Assembly (NCBI GenBank): GCA_030248295.1
Contig: JASANH010000863.1
Span: 62,001 to 126,000 of the forward strand
DNA: 64,000 nucleotides
From: Mesodorylaimus sp. YZB2_4
Taxonomy: Eukaryota > Nematoda > Enoplea > Dorylaimida > Dorylaimidae
Reading direction: 5' to 3'
The notes below the pieces were generated by a model. That model searched no databases. It was not told the DNA's origin and saw only the letters and a list, made by a program, of their open reading frames with translations. The position numbers and the translations under genes are program-made. Shown here piece after piece: positions 46,515 to 60,722 of this stretch (position 1 is the stretch's first letter; the number at the start of each line of letters is the position of its first letter).

Positions 46515-48364
46515 TAAGGACGCACGTGGACAAGATTTTGACATATTTTTAGTGTCTTTAATAATATGGGGTCTTATCAAAGCGCGCCAAACATCAGTTA
46601 CGAGTTGAGAAACCTGCAAGGTGACTTTTCAACAATCTTTGACCCCGAGATTTTTCCGAAAATGCTTGGTGATGATGTAAACTGCATGCTGTACAGTATA
46701 TATGTGCCTATTATGGGTCACTCATTTCGATGTTTGCTCTTCGCACATGTACAGTATCAAGAATATGTCATGCCCGTACAGGACAGGGCGCTGCCGATAT
46801 TTGATCACACTGACCATACTGTGTGTTATTCAGGCTTTTCACATTCTCGGATGGATTTGCACTCAGCAAAAAAAGCTCATTTCCAGAGGTAAATTTCCAT
46901 CGACAGTGAGTGCGAAATACGAGTAGTGAAATTTTAGCTTTTCTGATAACAAAAATAATTAGAAAATGAAAATTGAAACCAGCTGCGTACAGCCTGAGGA
47001 AAATCGAGCTCATCTTCGGGTCGATAGCACCTTGGTGCATCCTACATAGAGGAGACGCAAAATCTCTCTCTTTTCCACGAAAGCATCAAATAAATTAAAA
47101 AGAAAGCTGCTTATCTGTTAGCCTAGCATTGCTCTGGTAAGTTCGAGTGGCAGTATATTGTCATGGCTACAACGTTGGCAGCACCCTGTCCGTAAGACGC
47201 TCATTGGAGAATTCCAATTATCAACCCGTCAAAGATGTCACCGCTGCATAAAGCCACACTAATCACCTCGGATCAGATCACCCCGATCTCAATCAAATGA
47301 TCCTCCTACCCACGCATACCATGTGCAGCCCTGGGCAGCAAAACCTATAACGCTATTACATTTTAAGAACACAGGGACGGCTAGAAAACTTCGTGAAGGA
47401 CTCCAGGCTCAAGGCAAACCTGAAGGTGTGGTCACATAGGTACTGGTGTATCGTTTCTGGGGCATACATACATGCTGTGCTACATACATCCTGGGCTGAT
47501 AATACAAAACAAAACACTGATACCAAAACCTCACAGCGGGGCAGTTTGCGTCGTCTTTCGACAGTCAGCAATCAGGGATTTTTGAAAATAGCCTTTACTA
47601 CCAGAGAAACCAGCTGGGGGGCCGTTATTCACTCAGCTGGGGACCGTTATTCACTCAAATACGATCCATCATATTTAAATTGCTGCATATGTTTATTCCT
47701 GCTTCAAACCCGTGGCTAACCTGCGCATCAGGCGCCGCATTCCCGTTGACCGCCGCTCTCAATGCTTACATAACACTCTACGTGATCAAAGCGCATCGGA
47801 AGAAAATTAGCACGTGCTTCGGGCGCTTTCGTGAAAACTGGCAGTACAATCCGCGGTTAAAACTGGCAGGGAAAATCGCGGATCATGGGCGAACTTGAAT
47901 GAAATGCCAGTGATATACAGGATGTTTAGCTTTTAGCGATAACTTTTTCGTGGTACTTGTTTTATTTGTATATCAAGACCTGCTGTAAAGTGAAAAATAG
48001 TTTGGGAGATAGGTGATCGACCTAAGAAGGACCCAATATGGTACTCATCTACGGATCGTTATCACATTTAAAAAGTTTCTTGCAGACGCAAACTTTAGTT
48101 CAGACTCTCAGCTGGATGTACAAAAAAGGGGTCTAAACATAGAGCACTCGTAGGGTCTATACAGCAAATACCTTATGGAACTATGTATACATACTTGGCA
48201 TATTCACGGTATGTACATACGTAATTAGATTCATATTCGTCTTAAGCTTTAGAACTGCCATATAGGATTCTGAGGTTCGTGGCAAATTTGTTACCTAGGT
48301 TGAAAAATAACGACCCGAAAGTCGAAATAACGTTATTTTCCATTTCTGCAGACTTGCTGTGGAC
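46515..48364. other. Intergenic with a possible receptor fragment
   Basis: At about 47695-47860 (plus strand) the frame NPWLTCASGAAFPLTAALNA then YITLYVIKAHRKKI resembles the last span of a 7TM receptor, but it stands alone without other exons. Nothing else identified. Confidence 0.35.
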
Positions 48365-48850
48365 TAGACCCCAAATTGGGTCGGGTCGGGTCAGCTAAAT
48401 TTCGGGTCGGGTCAGGTCAAAATCGGGTCGGGTAACTATTTTGAAAGATCGGGTCCAACGGGTCAAAAATACCGCAATTTTTCAAGTTTATACTTTTAGC
48501 AGTGATAGAAGCGTTTTCGCATCTGTTCGACTCCTGTATTTGCAAAATTTGCTTTTGTATAGAGAAAGCTTTACAAGAATAAAAAAAAATGTACAGCTTC
48601 ATAAAATTGCAAAAAGCCTTGCCCAGGTTTATTCTGAGTAACTTGCAGTGTCAGGCGGGTCAGATGTGAGTATGACTAAACTTTCTGGGCGATTTCTGCG
48701 TAAGGGTTCATATTCTAGTAAGCTCTTATTAACAGCCCTTAGCAACTCTGATAAGTGGGTGGGACTAGCCATAGTCTAAGCACGACTACAGTGTGTCTCT
48801 AACAGGTCTTCTCAGGGGTTCAGTCACATTTGATTCCTGAACATGAGGGA
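48365..48850 (+). mobile_element. hAT-like element with CCCGA ends, truncated or diverged copy
   Basis: Starts TAGACCCCAAATTGGGTCGG, matching the terminal repeat of the element at 54113-55269 read inward from 55269. Homology then continues in the same order (TTTGAAAGATCGGGTC, TTCGACTCC, GATTTCTGCGTAAGG, GGGACTAGCCATA, CACATTTGATTCCTGAA) to about 48850. The far end is not clear; CCGATCC words near 48930-48990 may mark it. Confidence 0.65.
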
Positions 48851-49153
48851 GTACGATAAGTTCTTGGACGATAAGGTCGGAAAAGTATGGCATTCACTCT
48901 GTGCGCCAAGAATAACTACCGACACATATAGAACCGATCCGGCCGTGATTTCACATGATCCGATCCGACAAACCCCCATCCGATCCGGCTGTGACCCTGA
49001 GTGCCTGAGCCCGCAGACAAGTGGTTAGACTCTGCTACTAAACTTCATACTGCTTCCTGTTCCTTTCTTAATCCTTTTATATTTTTTCATGCATTAGTCA
49101 AATACAATGCTACAGAAAAATTGCGATGAATATGCACAGTTGCAGAGACAGTT

Positions 49154-50470
49154 TCAAAAGAGGAAGTTATTGAAATGTCGCCTAGTTTTCGCGCACGATT
49201 TCAGTCGTTCAAATAAGGGAAATAGGATGCGAGCTGCCCCGTCCACTTCATCCAATGGCGGAGCCACAGTCCAAGGCCGTGCGTGTGGATAATACTCATC
49301 CTGGCTAATCCATCCAGGATCAACTCCGTGAACGCGAATAAGTTGCTCGTTTTTAGCTGCACAATTGGTCAACATCGATAAAGCAGCCTTGGCCATATTT
49401 GTATGCACGTGACGATGCGACTTTTTCACATCGAAAATACCCTCGCGAGCGTGCACGTTTAGCAAATATGGCTCGGCCGATTTTAGCATAAGAGGCTTAA
49501 GTCGGGCGAACAACATGGACGGCGCTATCGCATTTACGCGAAACACTTCGGTAAATTCGTCCAATGTCACATTTTCCAATGGAATTGTCCACGAATTTTG
49601 CCATTCTTGCGGACAAGCGGCTGGATCACCGTATCGATTTCGAGTATTCCCATTCGCTTGTCCCTTATTCAGGCACATTTCGCGAATAGTCTGTGCGGCA
49701 TTATTGACTAAAATATCCAATTTTCCAAACTTCTGATCAATAAATTTGTAAAGTGAACCCAAATCATTTTCTAAATCTTGCGATAAGAAATCTAATCCTG
49801 TCGGATACACGCACAAATTGCCTTTCCATTTTGCATAATCTGGTTCTTGCTCGTAGAGATATCGAGCACGATCCGGCTGCCGAGTGGACACGATTACAGT
49901 GCAACCGGCGCGCAGAAGTTTTAGGGCCACCTGGTACCCCAGTTTCGACCGTGCTCCCGTCACCAGGGCCACATTGCCAGCTAGGTTTCGAGTATGGTAT
50001 CGATATCTTTCAAATTTATCCCCACATTCTGGGCAGCTGAATACGTATATATCGTGCAGATCGAATGTTCGCTTTCCACACGGATAACAAGCCCACATCG
50101 AAGCGGTGTCTCGCGATCCATCTCCAGCAATGTCGATTCGAATCCGATTCGCATCATTTCTCATATTCTTATATTTAGTTTCACGCAAACTGAGGTCCCT
50201 GGCTTCGCGACATTCCAAGTGTCGATTGATCGAATTATCATTTGTACGGAGCAATGCCATTTGGCAGATGCGCTTTTCGACTATCTTACGATCACCAATT
50301 TTGGCAGTTCGATGTCTTGGAAAATGGCTGTCATGTCGACGACGTGGCAGTTTCGTTTTTGCTGGACGGCCCGGAATAAAATAGTCGTCTGCGAAATTGT
50401 ACACTTTTGATAAAATAAACTGGTCGTCGGTCTCGTATGTCATTTTTGGAACTGTAGAGAAAAACTTCAT
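49154..50470 (-). CDS. Zinc-ribbon short-chain dehydrogenase (SDR) with altered active site
   Basis: Intronless, 438 aa. Residues 1-120 are basic and low in complexity. A four-Cys ribbon (Cys128, 131, 146, 149) precedes a Rossmann SDR domain: VALVTGARSKLG (168-178) for nucleotide binding, DILVNNAAQ (252-260), and near the C-terminus HTNMAKAALSML (356-367) then DPGWISQDE. In classical SDRs the catalytic set is Ser-Tyr-xxx-Lys. Here Lys361 remains, but the Tyr position reads His/Thr and the Ser position is in LLNVHA. From memory, bacterial and fungal SDR-like proteins with an N-terminal Cys-pair domain share the HTNMAKAALNML segment. The enzyme's substrate is unknown and it may not use the standard mechanism. 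The ATG lies 1 nt after a TTTTGCAG acceptor, supporting the start. Confidence 0.85.
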   Translation of the reverse strand: MKFFSTVPKMTYETDDQFILSKVYNFADDYFIPGRPAKTKLPRRRHDSHFPRHRTAKIGDRKIVEKRICQMALLRTNDNSINRHLECREARDLSLRETKYKNMRNDANRIRIDIAGDGSRDTASMWACYPCGKRTFDLHDIYVFSCPECGDKFERYRYHTRNLAGNVALVTGARSKLGYQVALKLLRAGCTVIVSTRQPDRARYLYEQEPDYAKWKGNLCVYPTGLDFLSQDLENDLGSLYKFIDQKFGKLDILVNNAAQTIREMCLNKGQANGNTRNRYGDPAACPQEWQNSWTIPLENVTLDEFTEVFRVNAIAPSMLFARLKPLMLKSAEPYLLNVHAREGIFDVKKSHRHVHTNMAKAALSMLTNCAAKNEQLIRVHGVDPGWISQDEYYPHARPWTVAPPLDEVDGAARILFPLFERLKSCAKTRRHFNNFLF

Positions 50471-50471
50471 T

Positions 50472-50479
50472 CTGCAAAA
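50472..50479 (-). other. Splice acceptor immediately upstream of the SDR ATG
   Basis: TTTTGCAG on the minus strand leaves a single A before the ATG, matching nematode spliced-leader acceptors. Confidence 0.55.
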
Positions 50480-51080
50480 TAATAAAAATTTAGGATTTTA
50501 CATGGCTGATAAGCGTCATTTAGAGACCACCATAAGCAAAAACCCCATCCAAGTAGAGCATGAGCTTATCCATATATAACCAAGTTTAATAACAAAGTTA
50601 AGTTCAGATTTCACACACTTCGTCGCGAAAGCTAGATCCTGTAAAAGTTGCCACTCCACGAGCAAGGTCTCGCGCGAGGCCAACACCTCCCTCAAAGTCT
50701 ACCCAGTGGGCCAAAGATTGTGTGCACGCATTTTATAAACTACATCTGACTCGCAGTCTAGAACATGCCATGATGAAAGATAGCGAAAGTGGCGTGGCCG
50801 TTTTGACGTCAGCTCACTTACCTACGGATTGCGCAACCCTTGCAACAAGACAATTAGAAGAGACCAGAATGTTGGAGAAAATTTGTAAGCATGCTACTCT
50901 ACGTGGCAAATTCTTCAAAACTTCGAATTTGTAATTGCGTCGAAATACTTCCGCTATCACAGAGAAGCAGGAAGTAAACACGGGAAAGTACTTGCATGTA
51001 CAGTATAGTACTCTAAATCCATAAATTTTAGAAGCATCTGACAAAGACAGTTTCAGACAAGCAGGATATCTGCAGTATAC
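50480..51080. other. Intergenic, no gene recognised
   Basis: Upstream of the SDR gene; no repeat or coding sequence identified. Confidence 0.5.
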
Positions 51081-51235
51081 CGGCCTCGTGGCCTGGTGGG
51101 TTAGGCGTCTGCCTCTCACGCCATGTGCGCAGTTACGGGCGAGTGTTCGACTCGCGGGCCGGTAAATCATTTCGTGTAAAATATGTCCCTTCACCCTCGA
51201 GTGCACACAAGCGTTTGGTGATGTGGTAAAACATA
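51081..51235 (+). mobile_element. tRNA-derived SINE, family A, second subfamily, full head
   Basis: The best preserved head: GGCCTCGTGGCCTGGTGGGT as A-box region, B box GTTCGACTC, and CGGGCCGG at the end of the tRNA-like part. The body is as in the copy at 39365. Length of the tRNA-like part ~80 nt. Confidence 0.8.
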
Positions 51236-51978
51236 GGCACAAGCATAAGTATACAAAAAATATTTTCCAGTGGGGTACAGGTGTTGTATAAATGCTCAGG
51301 CGGACATAGTGCCAAAGCTGCAAAGATAAGCGATAATCGTTGTGATAAGCAGGTGCATAGTCGACCTATATAGTTATGCATGGCTTGGCAGTGGCTCCCA
51401 GTGGAGACGGTGCTGTGTGCTGGCCCCGCAAAGGAGCTTACAAGGTTTGACAAGCTCACACGTACAAGGTTAAAAGGTCAGCTAAAGTAAAACGGGAAAA
51501 GAGGAAGTTGAGGAAGATGATCAAAAAACTCTCCTCGCAGCTCCATATTGTAGCCGACTGAGGCATCAACTTTATCAACTGCCACTGTACCTACGAATAG
51601 TGTAATAAATTACAGTAAATGGTGCACCTGGAAATAGTGTACCAGCGAATCACGGCCGTATCTGTTCTATATGTTTTGGTTCGGTTCGGTTTCGGTTCGA
51701 GAGAACTGGGTTTTTCCAGTGCAATTTAGTCTCAGCTTAGACCATTATCTGCGATATTTTACCTCCACAAAACATGCTGCATAGCAAACGCCATCAGTGT
51801 GCAGTATTTCGGCTGTATTTATGCGATTAGTTATATGCTTGAACAAAACAAAAACGGAATGGGTAATGGCTGGTTTATTTTATCGTTCTAACCACGGGGC
51901 ACGAATATTTACTGTACTTTGAAAACATATGAAACCAATGTGCAGCACATGAAACCAATGCCTGCTGTTCATGTTACG
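51236..51978. other. Intergenic
   Basis: Contains the repeat at 51670-51812; no gene recognised in the remainder. Confidence 0.5.
51670..51812 (-). repeat. CGGTTCGGTT-type repeat, copy 2
   Basis: Inverted relative of 11430-11575 with long shared words (GGTAAAATATCGCAGATAAT on the minus strand). Begins TTTTGGTTCGGTTCGGTTTC on the plus strand. Confidence 0.65.
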
Positions 51979-52725
51979 TCACTCAAATTCCTGTCTTTCA
52001 TCAAACCTCACCTGACTACCTGTTTTGTGGCATCGGCCCCACTTCCGCTCCACAAAAAGGTTTTTTAGACTCAAACGGAAATCTCTACATTTCACCGTCA
52101 GCACACAAAAATCAATGCAAGGCATCACAGACTTTAGCGATAAAACGTACAAACTACTCCTTTGTAAGTATTTACCCCCTTCCAACACTGACGATGTGGA
52201 TGCGATCAATGGAGGTCCCACTCCAAATATGCTGTAGGCAATGCTCAGGGCACTCACCACTGGCAACAGTTTTAATTGTGTTTTGAGAAATTCATTCAGG
52301 TCTGCGCTTTGTGTGCTCTGAACACTGGGTGCCGGTTGATTTCGCTTTTTGCACAGTACATATAGTTGTGCATGACGATGTTGTGACACAAAATAGGCGT
52401 CCATGATTGAGGCATACTCTTAACAGCCACCAAGGATGAGTAAGCCTGACAAAATGGCCGCGGCCAACGACACCCTTGTGAATTGTCCGCTGTGATGTCT
52501 GTACGTGATCGGTGCCGCAATGGCCAAGAATCGTTCGAGACCCATCAGAAAAGTCATAAGCGAGCCCGGCGGGGCACTAAATATGGTCGTAGACAACATA
52601 GCAGGGCAATTGAGGCGGCGATAGACGAGAGTGAACAAACCCAAACTTAAAGCAATGTTGTGTATCCAACCTGTTATGAAACCGATGGCCATGACCAAGC
52701 AGTGGCACGCGTGGCCAGTCACAAG

Positions 52726-54050
52726 TAGCGTTGATACAGTTTTGGAAAAAAGATTCAGTTTTAGTTTCAGTTAAGTGGATCTCAAAAGATTCCGTTAACT
52801 GAATTTAACTGAATGATTCAGTTTTTCCTTAAAAAGCATTTCGCATCTAGATGTGAACACTTGACGAGAACAATCTCCACTTTTCTTCATTCAAATAACT
52901 ACAATTCCGCATTTCAGACTTTAAACAGCTCACAAGGCGCAGTAAAGACCAAAGTCAACACCAGAGGATCCTTTACGAGCACAGCGATGCACGACCATGT
53001 CTCAACAGTCCACCCACCAACAAATCCGCAGACAGACCAAGCACCTGAACCTTGTAACCGTTCTAATTCGAATTTCCATACACAGCTCATGATTGTTATT
53101 TCTTTTGGTGGAAAAGAAAGCTCTGCGCAAAATATTTAGCTCGTTTGGGCATGTACTCAACAGAGGTCAGCGGCCGTAGTCCCACAAATTTTTGGAAACA
53201 TTCTCGCTTCGGCGGGTCTTTCGTGCAAAAAAAATTCAGAACCAGAAGCCTGGAAGACGGAACCAAAGCCCATAACCTGGACAGCGGGCTCAGAAGAGCC
53301 CTGCGAGTGTTTCTCAACTTTCTGTCGCCTCGCAACACGCAAATTTAAAAAACCCGCAAGATTTTAGGAGCTGACCGCTGCTGACCAGCTGGCCATAAGG
53401 GCCAAATATTTTCAGTAGAGCTTTCTTCCACACCAGGAATTTGGGAATTATCGAAAACGCATGTCAAGTTTAACTTACTAGTTGGCAAAGCTTTCGAAGA
53501 TCAAGAAGATGTAACTTTAAAATGTTTGTAATAAAATGATTGAAATTGAAGAAGCCCTTTTTCATATACTGTAGGTACTATTATTTTAGTTAAATTATAC
53601 CGAGTGCTTTTCAACTTGGACCGCGCCTAGCTTCTAACTCTTTCACTCGGCGCTATCCTGCAGGAAATGATAAGCTCTACAAAATTCGTGAAGATTTTGC
53701 AACTTCTCTCTACATTTGGACCAAAGTCGAATGGATCGATTTCTTTTACGATAACTAGCTTTTTAAGGATAACAAAATACACCTCCATCTCGCGATTAAG
53801 ATGATTCGAACCAGCAACTCGTCTAGCTGCGTTTCGTTTCTCTTTGAGATCTACGCGAACATCCGCAAACAGATTACTAATTTTCAACAGCTGTAACTCG
53901 AAAACTTAATTTAACTAATTCTAAAAAGATTCAGTTACAGTTAAATTCAGTTTCGGCGAGGCAATTCAGTTTCAGTTACAGTTAACTGAATTAAAAAGAT
54001 TCAGTTAACTGATAGATTTAGTTCAGTTTCAGTTAACTGTAACAACGCTA
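52726..54050. mobile_element. hAT-like non-autonomous element 2
   Basis: 1,325 bp. Terminal inverted repeats TAGCGTTGATACAGTT (left) and TAGCGTTGTTACAGTT (right, minus strand) lead into clusters of CAGTTAACTGAA words at both ends. Flanked by GTCACAAG (52718-52725) and GTCAGAAG (54051-54058), an 8-bp duplication with one mismatch, as expected for hAT elements. No transposase; carries the nested fold-back at 53106. Confidence 0.8.
53106..53435. mobile_element. Fold-back element nested in hAT element 2
   Basis: ~330 bp with inverted ends TGGTGGAAAAGAAAGCTCTG (left) and TGGTGTGGAAGAAAGCTCTA (right, minus strand), both continuing to AAAATATTT. Same family as the 12478-12707 element. Confidence 0.65.
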
Positions 54051-54112
54051 GTCAGAAGGGTGAAGCACGGGGTGTGCAACGATTGCTTCCGCCTTACAGC
54101 AATCATGGTGAG

Positions 54113-55269
54113 TAGACACCGGATCAGGTCGGGTTCAACCCGACGGGTCCAGTCAACCCGACCCGACCCGACCCGACCCGAAAGTCCCTGACCCGAAATT
54201 TCGGGTCGGGTTGACCAAAATTCGGTATAAGTAGTTAAAGTTCCTCGCGATGAAAACCATTTACAAATCATCAGAACGTGGTGGCGTTGGTGTACATGTG
54301 ACTGTGAGAAAATATGAGATGGAGACATCTAACGCACGCGAATCTTCATCTTTTGTTATTCCCAAGTTATCCTTAGTAAATGCAATAACGTTCCTTCATA
54401 TTTCCCACAATAGTGGTCAAATAATTTTTCAAAAATCTCAGATCTAAATGCGACCAGGGTCTGTCCACTGGAGACAAGATTTAACCAATCCGAATAATAG
54501 GCGTGAAAAATAGAGACAACTCGGTCATAACTTTCGGAGTCTGAGACAGCTTATCCTTGGTTAAACAAAGAAATACCTACTATATATGAGCCCCAGGCTA
54601 GAGTTGCATCTAGTCTTCACAAAAGATATTGCTTGCAAAGTCATATTGTGCTGGACAATAGCTCCTGTCAGAACCTCTACTACTTATGGAGGGATGTGAG
54701 AGCACCTATCACTTTTGAACACAGCAAACTGTTTTGCATTGGTAACATGGATGGTGGTCAAGGGGGCTATTATTGGTACATATTTGGTGTTTGGGTACAG
54801 ACTATACTGCTCTTCCAGCCAGGTATACCCAGGAAGTTATGTCATATTCAGGAATCAAATGTGATTGTAGATACCCCCACGACCTGCTAAAAGTTATCAA
54901 TTCCTTCTTATGTTAGAGTATGGCTAGTCCCACTCATTCATCAGAGTTGAAAAGAATGTTTATGAGAACTCTCACATATGGACCCTTTCCTTTGCAGAAA
55001 TCACGCAGAAAAACTGGTCATTCTCACAGCATACAATTTGTCTGACATTCTCGGAAGTTACGCAGAATGAGAACGTGGAATGAAAGACTTTGTGCATGCA
55101 TTCATGAAGCATATTCTGCAAATCCTGGAGTCGAACAACTACGAAAAGGTTTCTGTAGTTGCTAATAGTAGTAACTTGCAAAATTTCTGTATTTTTGACC
55201 TGTTTGACCCGATCTTTCAAAAAAGTGACCCGACCCGACCCGAAAATACCTGACCCGATCCGGGGTCTA
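54113..55269. mobile_element. hAT-like non-autonomous element 1 (CCCGA ends)
   Basis: 1,157 bp flanked by a perfect 8-bp duplication ATGGTGAG (54105-54112 and 55270-55277). Terminal inverted repeats are TAGACACCGGATCAGGTC and TAGACCCCGGATCGGGTC (minus strand). Both ends are dense in CCCGACCCGA words. The right ~430 bp is homologous to 48365-48850. No transposase seen. Confidence 0.85.
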
Positions 55270-55394
55270 ATGGTGAGTATCTTGCTGCGGACACCAAACA
55301 TACCAAACATGTGCGAAATTAGGCCGCTTATCAGCATTTCTTTCCAATCCACACCGGGCAATTCGACAAATCGATTGGACGAATTTGAATCCAT

Positions 55395-56004
55395 GAAAGA
55401 CAAATGAGTGACTCCCCAGCGTCTGTCCGATATGCCGCTAAAATTAAATATTACAAAGGCCAGATAGACCGCAAATTTGCATTTTCAATTGATAAAACTC
55501 AATTTTTTTGGGCCTCGAGCGACCCATATGTGTTGTTTGACCAAATATTGCGCCCGTCCAAGACGCGTTTGATTAATTATAAATTCCATGTATGTACCTC
55601 TCCCCCCCCCCTGCCGAATGTTGCTTCTCTGACGTACAGCAGTAGAGGATGAGAGCTACGGCAGAAAAAGGAAATATGCGCTTCATACTGACCCTACATA
55701 GCCGCTACCTGAACGATCACAATCACACGTGATCATGTTATAGGGTCAATTTATGCGAAAATCCGTAGCAGCGCTTAAATTTAAACCTTACATATCAACG
55801 AGAATTGGCAAAGTACAAAGGGCATGCGTCGTTTGAAGCAGCCAATTGTGCTTCGTTCTCTGACATGGAATGAACGTTGCAAACATAACACACTAATGTA
55901 ACCTGTAATATACAGCGGTGGGTTAGCCTTTTCAACCAGCCATGGACCCTTATATTATTATTCTTCATGTTCGCCCACGGCACTTGTAAAGATCTTGCTA
56001 GAAG
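55395..56004. other. Intergenic, no gene recognised
   Basis: Upstream of the Srsx-like pseudogene; contains a 10-nt C tract near 55602 and no recognised gene. Confidence 0.45.
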
Positions 56005-56640
56005 TGGACTTCCAAAGGACTTCTAGAATTCTGTTTATCAATCCTATGTTAGATCAAAGCTTGAGTATGGTGCCGTTTCTTGGGACCCTGTTCTGTCCAA
56101 GGATATTCTGGAACTTGAAAGAGCTCAGAAACTAGCCGCTTGATGCTGCCTCAATGACTGGACTATTCTTTACGAATCTGCTTTGAATAAACTCGGTTGG
56201 CAATCTCGTAAAACCCGTCGTAAGCAGCTGAAGCTAATCCATCTTCATAGAATTCAGAAATACCACCACCAGTACAAGAAACAAGTCGATTCTGTCCGTC
56301 GTCACAGCCAGAGATTAGTCCAGCCTCACCATCTTCTGGTTCCTGTTCATCATACACTCGCTTAGACGCAATCGTTTGATTTTTCTGCAATCACCTTATG
56401 GAACAAGTTACCAGTAGGCATAGCCGAGAGCAAACTTGGGATTTTTTTAACTTTTAATCAAAAACATGATCTTGTAACTTTTTGATTGGTTTTTTGCCTT
56501 GTTTGTCTCTTCCTTGACCAATACTTATTCTGGTAATTCTTTAGTTTTCAATGTTCTGCTCTTTTCCATGTCTCTCAATGCCTGACTGCAGTGTAACTGC
56601 TTCATTTAAAGCAAAGTCATAAGTCATAAGTCATAAGAAC
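56005..56640 (+). mobile_element. 5'-truncated LINE (non-LTR retrotransposon), 3' end
   Basis: Encodes the C-terminal end of a LINE ORF2: VRSKLEYGAVSWDPVLSKDI, then LELERAQKLAA, LNKLGWQSRKTRRKQLKLI, and FDFSAITLWNKLPVGI, in the order found in CR1/jockey-type elements (YCsvvWdP.....LE.vQr.aar / LGW.sL..RR / f..R....WN.LP). A TGA breaks the frame after KLAA. Downstream is a non-coding stretch ending in a tandem AAGTCAT microrepeat at about 56614-56637, a typical LINE 3' tail. Confidence 0.8.
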
Positions 56641-56787
56641 ACGAAAATCATACGGCGTGGAATTGTACTGACGAAAAGGCTCTCTACCAGCAACACTTGG
56701 TTATGCAACATACAGTACAGTAAGCAGAACTTCTGTATAAAAGCGAACAATAATACCACTGCACCAGCTCAAGGACGTCAGAGAGTC

Positions 56788-60703
<3,916 letters not shown>

Positions 60704-60714
60704 TCTTTTCGGAC

Positions 60715-60722
60715 CTGAAAAA
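60715..60722 (-). other. Splice acceptor just upstream of the CAPSL ATG
   Basis: ATTTTTCAG on the minus strand leaves an 11-nt leader before the start codon. Confidence 0.55.

Larger units (their letters stand above)
51979..55394 (-). pseudogene. Srsx-like chemoreceptor broken by two hAT insertions
   Basis: Minus-strand 7TM receptor starting ATG at 55394. Coding parts are 55394-55270, 54104-54051 and 52717-51979. Removing the two elements and one copy of each target duplication leaves 306 codons in one frame. Across the first junction the text becomes VRSKILTMIAVRRKQSLHTP, the classic span-1/loop-1 pattern of nematode Srsx-type and rhodopsin-like receptors. Across the second it reads PCFTLLTGHACHC. 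Span 3 ends LMGLERFLAIAAPITYRH, and spans 6-7 lie at about 52300-52070. A TAA stop follows span 4 (52420-52422), and extracellular loop 2 with most of span 5 seems to be missing. No splice signals fit the element edges, so this is a dead gene. Confidence 0.8.

Noticed and set aside
54972..55403. 143-codon minus-strand frame
   Set aside because: A chimera of the receptor start and hAT element 1; the target duplication marks the switch at 55270.
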